Origin: Anaerocolumna sp.
GTDB lineage: Bacteria; Bacillota; Clostridia; Lachnospirales; Lachnospiraceae
Direction: 5' to 3'
DNA length: 5,225 bases
Assembly (NCBI GenBank): GCA_029256035.1
Contig: JAQSYR010000101.1
Coordinates: forward strand, 1-5,225
In this document: one piece after another, positions 1 to 5,142 of the stretch
Numbering within the stretch: the first letter of the stretch is position 1
Layout: each line of letters begins with the position of its first letter
Program-made: the position numbers and the translations under genes
Notes under the pieces: model-generated
The model's database searches: none
Told to the model about the DNA's origin: nothing
The model's input: only the letters and a program-made list of their open reading frames with translations

Positions 1-166
1 CATCATGCATATTGTTTGGTTTAAAGATGCCAGAAGTTTTAATGCTATTGCATATTTAGTATACGAATATGGACTTCAGGGTTTATCTATCTGGAATATA
101 ATGAACTATAATAGCCAGCTTTGGCTTGTGATTAATATAAATTATGAAATAGAAAAAGTACTTTAA
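1..166 (+). CDS. GH18-family glycoside hydrolase, C-terminal end only
   Basis: Only the last 54 codons are present, read in the frame that begins at base 2 and ends with TAA at 164-166; the start lies outside the window. The visible protein has the pattern VWFKDARSF, then a helix with AYLVYEYGL, then QGLSIWNIM and a tail QLWLVIN..YEIEKVL. This is the last beta-strand and helix of the GH18 barrel as found in clostridial spore-associated LysM/GH18 proteins related to cortex-lytic enzymes such as SleL. The Trp of SIWNIM matches the conserved Trp at the floor of the GH18 active site. Family members cleave beta-1,4 links next to N-acetylglucosamine in peptidoglycan or chitin-like polymers. The catalytic DxxDxDxE motif and any LysM repeats would be upstream and cannot be checked, so substrate and localisation are inference. 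Confidence 0.75.
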   Translation, partial: IMHIVWFKDARSFNAIAYLVYEYGLQGLSIWNIMNYNSQLWLVININYEIEKVL

Positions 167-188
167 TATTGATGATGTTTATTAATGA

Positions 189-232
189 AAAAGCTCTTAT
201 GACAGTTATAAACTTCTATCATAGGAGCTTTT
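189..232. terminator. Bidirectional intrinsic terminator between convergent genes
   Basis: The 14-base arms at 189-202 and 219-232 pair throughout, with one G-U wobble, around a 16-base loop. The stem has an AAAAGCTC base and so gives a run of T on either strand: four on the plus strand, five on the minus strand. It lies 22 bases after the GH18 stop and 47 bases beyond the stop of the minus-strand isomerase gene, which suits a shared terminator for both transcripts. Confidence 0.75.
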
Positions 233-279
233 CACTAGTAAAATGACTTTTTCTCTCGAATCAAGTATTTTATAAATAA

Positions 280-1476
280 TTATTCTACAGAAACATTATC
301 CTTTAATAGCTCTAATATCTTTGCATTTAATATTTTCTGCATAACATATCCTTGGCCATATTGTTCCACTTGTTTATCGTAATCATCAGATTCCTCTGGT
401 AAATAAGTACTAAATTCCTCTGCTGTTGCAGTTACGCCTTCCAGTTCGGAAATAGCCTGATAAATCAAAGTTTTCTTCGCTTGGTCTTGCACACCTTCTG
501 TCAGACCGTCATCATATTTTGATTCTGACATACCAACATATTCTTCAAAACTTGAGTAACTACCATATCCCATAGAAGCATAAAGCTCATTCATTGATTC
601 ATAGGTACTTTGATCTTCATATTTTTTAATGGATTTTAAGTGATTAAAATAATCTTCTGGATAGGAAGTCACTGATGAATTCTCTAACAGATAATCATCT
701 AACCAGGTTGTCAGGTTATCTTCATAATGGGAATCTTTTAAATACTCTCTATATTCCTCCACTGTTGAGGCGTATTCTGATAAGTTTTCCTTTACAAAAG
801 CATCGGTAAATTCAGGCAACTCATAGATTCCATTTATTACAACAGCAAAAACAGCATCTTTACCAGCCAGGCTTTCATCCTGATAATCGGTAGGGAAAGT
901 GACATTTACAGTTACTTCATCTCCAACACCATGTCCAATTAATTGATCTTCAAAATCATCAATATAAGTTCCAGATCCAATTTCTAAATCTGCTCCTGCA
1001 CCTTGGGTATTGCCACCTTCAAATTCAACACCGTCTACAGTTCCAACATAATCAATATTAACACTATCCCCATCTTTAGTGAGAGCATCTGTTTCTGTTA
1101 CCAGAGTGCTGTATTCTTCCAGTAAAGTAGTAATATCAGTTTCTACGGATTCATCTGAGTATTCAATTTCACTTAATGGTACCGTTATATTCTTATAATC
1201 TGCCATTTCTAAATAATCAGTAGCTGTAACATCTTTTATGTAACCACTCTCAGTAAGATATTCACTATATTCACTACTAGGTTTAATTCTGGTAATATTT
1301 TGGTAAACTGAATAGCCAATTAAGGACACAAGACCTACCACTAATAGTGTAACCACACTATAGGCAAGAACTCTTGTTAATTGCGCCTGCCGTTTTAATT
1401 TTTTAACTTCTTCTTTCCTTGCAATTCGTTTCATTTGACCCTTACTCATCATAGTCTTCTCATTTTGATTACCCAT
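280..1476 (-). CDS. Membrane-anchored trigger-factor-like FKBP peptidyl-prolyl isomerase
   Basis: The 398-residue protein probably helps fold proteins outside the membrane by cis-trans isomerisation of prolyl bonds. Residues 1-34 are strongly basic (RIARKEEVKKLKRQ). A single hydrophobic segment follows at about 35-57, so the positive-inside rule puts the rest outside the cell. Residues 92-135 resemble the end of the trigger factor N-domain (DYKNITVP..). Residues 136-218 are an FKBP domain of trigger-factor type, with GDSVNIDYVGTVDG, FEGG, IGSGTYIDDFEDQLIG, VTFPTDY and LAGK. ELPEFTDAFVKE at 219-230 then leads into a helical region to about 392, like the trigger factor C-domain. The ribosome-docking GFRxGxxP motif of true trigger factor is absent. 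The start is supported by AGAGG about 10 bases upstream; Met9 and Met10 are alternatives with poorer sites. It is transcribed alone. Family is clear; client proteins are unknown. Confidence 0.85.
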   Translation of the reverse strand: MGNQNEKTMMSKGQMKRIARKEEVKKLKRQAQLTRVLAYSVVTLLVVGLVSLIGYSVYQNITRIKPSSEYSEYLTESGYIKDVTATDYLEMADYKNITVPLSEIEYSDESVETDITTLLEEYSTLVTETDALTKDGDSVNIDYVGTVDGVEFEGGNTQGAGADLEIGSGTYIDDFEDQLIGHGVGDEVTVNVTFPTDYQDESLAGKDAVFAVVINGIYELPEFTDAFVKENLSEYASTVEEYREYLKDSHYEDNLTTWLDDYLLENSSVTSYPEDYFNHLKSIKKYEDQSTYESMNELYASMGYGSYSSFEEYVGMSESKYDDGLTEGVQDQAKKTLIYQAISELEGVTATAEEFSTYLPEESDDYDKQVEQYGQGYVMQKILNAKILELLKDNVSVE

Positions 1477-1550
1477 CTCATCGTTACCTCTTTCTGTTTG
1501 TTTAAAAGTTATTGTACACTAAAATTATGATAAAATTGTGTTCAACTACT

Positions 1551-1580
1551 ATTTTAATGTTAAAAATAATTTAAGTCAAA
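1551..1580 (-). promoter_or_regulatory. Sigma-A-type promoter for the FKBP isomerase gene
   Basis: Read on the minus strand, TTGACT (1575-1580) and TAAAAT (1551-1556) are separated by 18 bases, each one mismatch from consensus. Transcription would begin near 1544, giving a leader of roughly 68 nt. The surroundings are extremely AT-rich, so chance matches are common. Confidence 0.5.
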
Positions 1581-1691
1581 TTGAAATAATGAAATTAGTT
1601 AAAAATTAAAAATATATTTATATTTCACAATTTCATCACAACTGATGGTAATACTAATTTTGAAAGTCAGTAGCTTATTGCCATACAGAAA

Positions 1692-1698
1692 GTGAGGA
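1692..1698 (+). promoter_or_regulatory. Ribosome binding site that fixes the DUF2680 gene start
   Basis: GTGAGGA contains GAGG (1694-1697) six bases before the ATG at 1704. The in-frame GTG at 1692 is part of this Shine-Dalgarno sequence itself and has no site of its own. The shorter protein starting at 1704 is therefore preferred. Confidence 0.75.
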
Positions 1699-1703
1699 TT
1701 TGT

Positions 1704-2087
1704 ATGAGTAAATCAAAATTTTGTAGTATTGCCATTGCAGGTATGTTGACTTTGGTTGGTATTGGGCCAGAAACTTCTTTCGCAGCACAAGCAAATACTG
1801 AAACAGAAACCATTTCCGAAGTTAATAGTATTCCACAGGAGAAAAAAGCTGCAATGAAAGAAAAATTGAAACAAGCCAAAGAAAAATGGGGCAACCTGAC
1901 TGCAAATCAAAAAGAAGAAATCTATTCTTTAATTGAAGACAGAATGCAGGTGGAAGACAAAATAATGGACAAACTGGTTGAATATGGTGTATTGGAAAAA
2001 GAAGATGCAGAATCCAATCAGGCTCATATCCAGGAAAAATATAATAAAATGAAAGAAAGTGGACAATTTCCTTTCTTTAAGCGATAG
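1704..2087 (+). CDS. Small secreted DUF2680-family protein
   Basis: This is a 127-residue protein of unknown function. The N-terminus MSKSKFCSIAIAGMLTLVGIG has a short basic start and a hydrophobic core. It is followed by SFAAQA, a likely signal peptidase I site near residue 28, so the mature protein should be exported. A linker rich in Thr, Glu and Ser follows. Next comes a charged helical domain: EKKAAMKEKLKQAKEKW, then LTANQKEEIYSLIEDRM, DKIMDKLVEYGVLEKEDA and a final helix ending in FPFF. The order 'LT..Q..EIY.L', 'DKLVEYGVL' and 'KY.KMKESG.FPFF' is that of the DUF2680 family (YckD-like proteins of Bacillus and clostridia), recognised from memory. It is divergent from the isomerase gene, with 227 bases between them. 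No convincing promoter was found. The exported location and the neighbouring extracytoplasmic chaperone suggest no more than a shared compartment. Confidence 0.75.
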   Translation: MSKSKFCSIAIAGMLTLVGIGPETSFAAQANTETETISEVNSIPQEKKAAMKEKLKQAKEKWGNLTANQKEEIYSLIEDRMQVEDKIMDKLVEYGVLEKEDAESNQAHIQEKYNKMKESGQFPFFKR

Positions 2088-2094
2088 TACAGTG

Positions 2095-2163
2095 AATGAA
2101 TCAATTTTGAGATAGATGCAGATAGGTAACTTATGAACCGGCAATAAGCAATTGACTTTCATT
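2095..2163. repeat. Imperfect inverted repeat after the DUF2680 gene
   Basis: Arms AATGAATCAATT (2095-2106) and AATTGA-CT-TTCATT (2150-2163) pair over 12 bases with a two-base bulge. Inside the 43-base loop is a smaller 5-bp stem (2130-2134 with 2144-2148) with loop GAACCGGCA. It starts eight bases after the DUF2680 stop and is followed by an AT-rich stretch, so it may serve as a weak terminator. The stem is poor in GC and the loop is long, so chance is a fair alternative. Confidence 0.3.
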
Positions 2164-2190
2164 ATATTATTTTAACTGAGTATTTTTATA

Positions 2191-2530
2191 GTAATCCAAG
2201 AGGAATCTGATAAAGTTTAATCCAGGACTAAAAATTCTGCCTTGGATATGGAAATAGTTAATGGGAATGTGAAAGAAATATCATTGAATACAGAGCAGTT
2301 ATCCACTGGTATGGAAGAGACATCGGCAGCCTCAGAGCAAATGAATGCTTCTGCTCATGAAATTGAGTCAGAAGTTGTACGAATGAAAGAAAAAACAATG
2401 AGTGGGGAAAGTCTGGCAAAAGAAATTGAAGGTACAGCAGGTAAAGTTAAAGAAGAAACAATTAATTCCCATAATATGCAACAGATATTCATCGTTTTAT
2501 ATAAATCAGACTTATGACACCCTAATCAAT
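2191..2530 (+). pseudogene. Decayed fragment of a methyl-accepting chemotaxis protein
   Basis: The reading frame through 2191-2490 gives IQEESDKV, a TAA stop at 2218-2220, then SRTKNSALDMEIVNGNVKEI, followed by LNTEQLSTGMEETSAASEQM, NASAHEIE, VVRMKEKT and ESLAKEI. This matches the N-terminal half of the helical signalling domain of clostridial MCPs, just after the HAMP region. From about 2483 the similarity seems to move to the next frame (RYSSFYINQTYDTLI, 2483-2527), resembling the IYSSTNQ..L..AI segment of the family, while the original frame ends at 2517. The conserved hairpin tip that binds CheA/CheW, and all sensor and membrane parts, are missing. A nominal ORF could start at TTG 2242 or ATG 2248, but neither has a properly spaced ribosome binding site. 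It is most likely a relic of a lost receptor gene. The frameshift placement is inference. Confidence 0.65.
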
Positions 2531-2597
2531 GTTGAAATAATCATAGATTTCGTTGTTTGTTTGTTAATTATCTGACAAAAATGAAGATTAATAATTA

Positions 2598-2627
2598 TTG
2601 ACACACGAATCCACTCCGAAGTATAAT
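2598..2627 (+). promoter_or_regulatory. Perfect-consensus sigma-A promoter for the dehydrogenase gene
   Basis: TTGACA (2598-2603) and TATAAT (2622-2627) match consensus exactly, with an 18-base spacer. Transcription should begin near 2634, giving a leader of about 145 nt before the ATG at 2779. A full-consensus promoter would usually be strong unless controlled by a repressor or by the leader. Confidence 0.85.
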
Positions 2628-2635
2628 TTATAGTA

Positions 2636-2771
2636 AGAGATAACAATGCTTCCTTGTTTGTAATTCTCTATCCAAATAAAAGGGATGCTAATTTCCTTTT
2701 TATTTGAAAATCTGTATTTCTATTGGAATAAAATATCAACCACTTAAAGAAGTGTGTTGGAGAAAAAGGAG
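2636..2771 (+). promoter_or_regulatory. Structured 5' leader with possible anti-Shine-Dalgarno arm
   Basis: Three possible hairpins fill the leader. P1 pairs 2636-2640 with 2665-2669 and 2642-2646 with 2654-2658. P2 pairs CAAATAAAAGG (from 2673) with CCTTTTTATTTG (ending 2706), with one bulged base. P3 pairs CAACCACTT (2737-2745) with AAGTG-T-GTTG (2750-2759) around an AAAG loop, just before the ribosome binding site AAGGAG (2766-2771). The P2 3' arm TCCTTTTT (2694-2701) is an exact 8-base complement of AAAAAGGA (2763-2770), plus a wobble pair with 2771. P2 and a helix that hides the ribosome binding site are thus mutually exclusive. No known riboswitch class was recognised, and the AT-rich stems make chance pairing possible. 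Confidence 0.35.
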
Positions 2772-2778
2772 TGAAATA

Positions 2779-3717
2779 ATGAGAGAACGAAAGAACATCT
2801 CGATTGCTGGTGCAGGCACCATGGGTGCTTCCATGGCAGAAACTTTTGCAAAATTTGGCTACAATGTTACCCTCTATGACATCTTCCCAGCGGCATTGGA
2901 TAAGGCAAAGCGTCTCATATCCATTAACCACGAAACGGAAGTTGAGCATGGTATCATTTCCGCCGAAGAGGCAAAAGCTATTTTAGATCGTATTCACTAT
3001 ACTTCAGACATCCAGGATTTCAAAAACACAGATTTTATGGTAGAAGCAATTTTAGAAAAGATCGATATCAAGCACAAATTCTGGGCTGAAGCATCAGAAA
3101 TAGTGCCAGAAGACGCAGTTCTTGCCAGTAACACATCAGGATTAAGCATTACAAAAATCGCAGAAGTAGTAAAGAATCCTGAGCGATTTGGGGGAATGCA
3201 CTGGATCAATCCACCTCATATTATACCTCTCATTGAAGTTATCAGTGGAGAAAAAACAACAAAGGAAAATGCAGAGACAATCTATAATATGGCACTTGCC
3301 TTAGGTAAAAAACCAGTTTATGTCAATGACGCACCAGGTTTTGTACTGAATCGAATTCAATTTGCAATTATGCGTGAATGTTTAAATATTGTTGAACGTG
3401 GCATTACAACACCAGAAGGTGTGGATGATGTTATGAAATATGCACTTGGTTTCCGCTATGCCTGCCTTGGACCTTTTCAGGTTGCTGATTTAGGTGGACT
3501 TGATATTTTTTATAATATTTCATCATATTTATTTGCGGATTTATCCAATGCAGATGCACCATTTGGCCTTTTGAAGGAAGCATTTGATAACAATAAGCTA
3601 GGAGTTAAGAATGGTGGAGGATTCTACGACTATTCCGATGGAAAAGATGAGGAAGTGATTAAATACCGTGATCAGATGTTTACAAAGTTAGCAGAAAGTC
3701 TATTTAAGAAGGAGTAA
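2779..3717 (+). CDS. 3-hydroxyacyl-CoA dehydrogenase family protein
   Basis: The 312-residue protein is an NAD-dependent dehydrogenase that should oxidise or form a 3-hydroxyacyl group, most likely on CoA. Residues 7-35 form the Rossmann dinucleotide fold with GAGTMG (11-16) and Asp34 at the end of strand 2, which favours NAD over NADP. Ser120 (SNTSG), His141 (GMHWINPP), Glu153 (LIEV) and Asn191 (APGFVLNR) have the same spacing as the catalytic Ser/His/Glu/Asn of the mammalian enzyme. The C-terminal helical domain runs from about 187, with GFRYACLGPF, ADLGGLDIF and GVKNGGGFYDYS. HWINPPHIIPLIEV and GFRY..LGPF..ADLGGLD differ from classical butyrate-pathway Hbd (HFFNPAPVMKLVEV, HPMGPL). They resemble a sister group that includes lambda-crystallin-like and carnitine-dehydrogenase-like enzymes, so the substrate is uncertain. 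The ATG at 2779 follows AAGGAG by seven bases; an upstream in-frame ATG at 2704 has no such site and falls in the leader. Confidence 0.85.
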   Translation: MRERKNISIAGAGTMGASMAETFAKFGYNVTLYDIFPAALDKAKRLISINHETEVEHGIISAEEAKAILDRIHYTSDIQDFKNTDFMVEAILEKIDIKHKFWAEASEIVPEDAVLASNTSGLSITKIAEVVKNPERFGGMHWINPPHIIPLIEVISGEKTTKENAETIYNMALALGKKPVYVNDAPGFVLNRIQFAIMRECLNIVERGITTPEGVDDVMKYALGFRYACLGPFQVADLGGLDIFYNISSYLFADLSNADAPFGLLKEAFDNNKLGVKNGGGFYDYSDGKDEEVIKYRDQMFTKLAESLFKKE

Positions 3718-3752
3718 GTTAAATTTATACATAAATAAAAGAAATGGAATTG

Positions 3753-3790
3753 TTATAAAATCTTGACCAATTATTGGTTAAGACTTATAA
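3753..3790 (+). other. Hairpin in the 3' untranslated region
   Basis: TCTTGACC (3761-3768) pairs with GGTTAAGA (3776-3783), with one wobble, around a 7-base loop. A second helix, TTATA (3753-3757) with TATAA (3786-3790), closes it below a small internal loop. It lies directly before the terminator hairpin, and the two share bases 3789-3790. It may protect the 3' end or help termination. No T-run follows it, so it is not a terminator on its own. Confidence 0.4.
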
Positions 3791-3834
3791 AAGGAATGCC
3801 GCAAGTCATTGTGTTTATTGGCATTCCTTTTTTT
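3789..3834 (+). terminator. Strong intrinsic terminator after the dehydrogenase gene
   Basis: AAAAGGAATGCC (3789-3800) and GGCATTCCTTTT (3820-3831) pair perfectly over 12 bases around a 19-base loop, followed by an uninterrupted T-run to 3834. It ends the dehydrogenase transcript about 110 bases after the stop codon and separates it from udk. Confidence 0.9.
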
Positions 3835-3899
3835 GTTGTGTGAAAATAGAACAAACTTATATTTGCCAATGAAAAAATAGTATTCCTTAGAAAAATTTA

Positions 3900-3929
3900 T
3901 TGTTAAATATATCACTTATATGTTAAAAT
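3900..3929 (+). promoter_or_regulatory. Probable promoter of udk
   Basis: TTGTTA (3900-3905) and TAAAAT (3924-3929) lie 18 bases apart, with two and one mismatches from sigma-A consensus. Transcription would begin near 3936, leaving about 50 nt of leader. The terminator upstream means udk needs its own promoter, which supports the call, though the area is AT-rich. Confidence 0.5.
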
Positions 3930-3947
3930 GATAACTTAAGACTAGTG

Positions 3948-3970
3948 TAAATAAAGAAGCTTTTTATTTA
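3948..3970 (+). other. Small AT-only hairpin in the udk leader
   Basis: TAAATAAA (3948-3955) pairs with TTTATTTA (3963-3970) around loop GAAGCTT, ending four bases before the ribosome binding site GGGAGG (3974-3979). The stem has no G-C pair, so it is weak. A role in regulation is speculative. Confidence 0.25.
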
Positions 3971-3986
3971 ACAGGGAGGATAACCA

Positions 3987-4604
3987 ATGAAAGATGTAAT
4001 TGTAATTGGAGTTTCAGGAGGTTCTGCGTCTGGTAAGACAACAGTTGCAAATAGAATAAAAATAGAATGTAATGATAGTGTTGAACTGCTTAGTCATGAT
4101 TTTTACTATCTTCCTCATGATGATTTGCCACTGGAAGAACGAATTAAGTTAAATTATGATCACCCTAATGCATTTGATACAGAACGTCTTATTCAGGATA
4201 TTAAAAATCTAAAACAATTAATTCCTATTGAAAGACCAGTGTATTCCTATAAAGAACATACTAGACTTTCAGAGACAGTAAAGGTATATCCAGCCAAGGT
4301 TATTATTGTTGAAGGTTTTATGATCTTTGAAAATGCAGAATTAAGAGATCTTATGGATATAAAGATTTTTGTAGATGCTGATGCTGATGAGAGATTAATC
4401 AGACGTATTGTAAGAGATGTTAATGAGCGTGGAAGAAGCTTAGAATCGGTAATTACTCAATATACCAATACGGTGAAGCCCATGCATGAATTATTTGTGG
4501 AACCATTTAAAAAACATGCAGATGTTATTATTCCAAGAGGTGGAATGAATGAGGTTGCAATTGACATGCTAATCCATCGTATAAAAGCAATTACATCGGA
4601 ATAA
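3987..4604 (+). CDS. udk: Uridine kinase
   Basis: The 205-residue cytoplasmic enzyme phosphorylates uridine and cytidine to UMP and CMP with ATP or GTP, in pyrimidine salvage. It is a P-loop kinase of the usual length. Residues 5-19 are VIGVSGGSASGKTTV-like, with the Walker A motif GGSASGKT at 11-18 and Lys17. Asp38 in SHDFYY is the likely catalytic base. NYDHPNAFD (56-64) and ERPVYSYKEHTR (82-93) form the nucleoside site. VIIVEGFMIFE (105-115) is the core strand. The lid has DERLIRRIVRDVNERGRS, followed by QYTNTVKPMHELFVEP and IIPRGGMNEVAIDML, all typical of Udk. GGAGG (3975-3979) stands seven bases before the ATG. The gene is alone, converges on ppnP and is preceded by a terminator. Confidence 0.93.
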   Translation: MKDVIVIGVSGGSASGKTTVANRIKIECNDSVELLSHDFYYLPHDDLPLEERIKLNYDHPNAFDTERLIQDIKNLKQLIPIERPVYSYKEHTRLSETVKVYPAKVIIVEGFMIFENAELRDLMDIKIFVDADADERLIRRIVRDVNERGRSLESVITQYTNTVKPMHELFVEPFKKHADVIIPRGGMNEVAIDMLIHRIKAITSE

Positions 4605-4647
4605 TATTTTAGAGTATATAAATTAACAAATATATTTTTTATACCAT

Positions 4648-4718
4648 ACAAGGCTGGTGCAAGTGAGTACTATATTATCCAGTCAATTGATAAAACAATT
4701 TATTTGCATCAGCCCTGT
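4648..4718. terminator. Long stem-loop between convergent udk and ppnP
   Basis: GGCTGGTGCAA (4652-4662) pairs with TTGCATCAGCC (4704-4714), with one wobble, and ACA/TGT extends the stem after a single mismatch (4648-4650 with 4716-4718). The 41-base loop contains a second small stem, AATTG (4685-4689) with CAATT (4696-4700). It lies between two convergent stops and probably ends both transcripts. The T-runs on either side are weak (TGTTTAGTTTT on plus, TTGTATGG on minus), so termination may need a factor, or the structure may be something else. Confidence 0.5.
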
Positions 4719-4741
4719 TTAGTTTTAGCTATTTACTACAA

Positions 4742-5056
4742 TTATTCGGATTCATAAGAACAGCAATAATCAACATATTTTTCAACAATCATTTTAAAAC
4801 TTGAATTAGCAGGCACATTATAACTTTGACCTACTGTATATAAAGTATATGCTGTTTCCCCAGGAAGCATAACGGACATTTCCCCACCTAGTATTTCCAT
4901 AATTTCACTGGCTCCAGTATTAAATTCATACTCTCCAGCCATCATAAAACCTAGTGTTTTACGTTCTCCGGTTTCAAAAAGAATAGTTCGACTGGTTACT
5001 TGACCATCAAAATAAACATTAGCTTTTTTCACAACTGTAACATTCTTAAATTCCAT
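4742..5056 (-). CDS. ppnP: Pyrimidine/purine nucleoside phosphorylase (DUF1255, cupin type)
   Basis: The 104-residue cytoplasmic protein belongs to the PpnP/YaiE family. These enzymes split purine and pyrimidine nucleosides with phosphate into a free base and ribose 1-phosphate. Family landmarks are in order: FKNVTVVKKANVYFDG (3-18), VTSRTILFETGERKTLG (20-36), GEYEF (41-45), EIMEILGGEMSVMLPG (51-66), VPANSSFK (81-88) and VDYCCSY (95-101), together forming one small cupin barrel. It is about ten residues longer than the 94-residue E. coli protein. AAGGAG (complement of 5064-5069) stands seven bases before the ATG. It converges on udk, another nucleoside-salvage enzyme, and is divergent from a radical SAM gene. 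Family assignment is from recognised motifs; substrate range in this organism is inferred. Confidence 0.9.
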   Translation of the reverse strand: MEFKNVTVVKKANVYFDGQVTSRTILFETGERKTLGFMMAGEYEFNTGASEIMEILGGEMSVMLPGETAYTLYTVGQSYNVPANSSFKMIVEKYVDYCCSYESE

Positions 5057-5086
5057 TTTGGTTCTCCTTAAGTTTGATATGTTGCA

Positions 5087-5115
5087 ATTATATAAGAAGC
5101 TTGAAATACTGTCAA
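5087..5115 (-). promoter_or_regulatory. Perfect-consensus sigma-A promoter of ppnP
   Basis: On the minus strand, TTGACA (5110-5115) and TATAAT (5087-5092) match consensus exactly with the ideal 17-base spacer. Transcription should begin near 5080, about 24 bases before the ATG. The element fills much of the 86-base gap to the divergent radical SAM gene, so any plus-strand promoter for that gene must overlap it. Only a weak plus-strand candidate was seen (TTGCAA 5083-5088 with AATACT 5105-5110). Confidence 0.85.
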
Positions 5116-5142
5116 TGATAGAAATTAGTTAGGAGTTTGTTA

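Noticed and set aside
1540..1640. Very AT-rich stretch with near-palindromes, as a possible operator or origin element
   Set aside because: The repeats are low-complexity A/T runs with no repeated word like a DnaA box; the part that can be explained is a promoter.
1692..1703. GTG start adding four residues to the DUF2680 protein
   Set aside because: The GTG is part of the Shine-Dalgarno sequence that serves the ATG at 1704.
1667..1910. Minus-strand frames across the DUF2680 gene
   Set aside because: They are antisense shadows of a well-supported coding gene, with Phe- and Cys-rich composition typical of the reverse of Lys- and Glu-rich codons.
2242..2517. The 91-codon frame as an intact small gene
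   Set aside because: It has a TTG start without a spaced ribosome site, MCP similarity continues upstream through a stop codon, and the C-terminus departs from the family where the frame shifts.
2647..2664. A five-codon ORF (MLPCL) in the same leader
   Set aside because: It has no credible Shine-Dalgarno sequence, and a frame this short is expected by chance.
2685..2747. A 20-codon open frame in the dehydrogenase leader (begins MLISFLFENL), as a possible leader peptide
   Set aside because: The only purine-rich stretch directly touches the ATG, leaving no space for ribosome binding, and the bases are already explained by the second hairpin.
2704..2778. N-terminal extension of the dehydrogenase from an upstream in-frame ATG
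   Set aside because: The extension lacks a ribosome binding site and has no family similarity, and the Rossmann fold begins right after Met at 2779, which has an ideal site.
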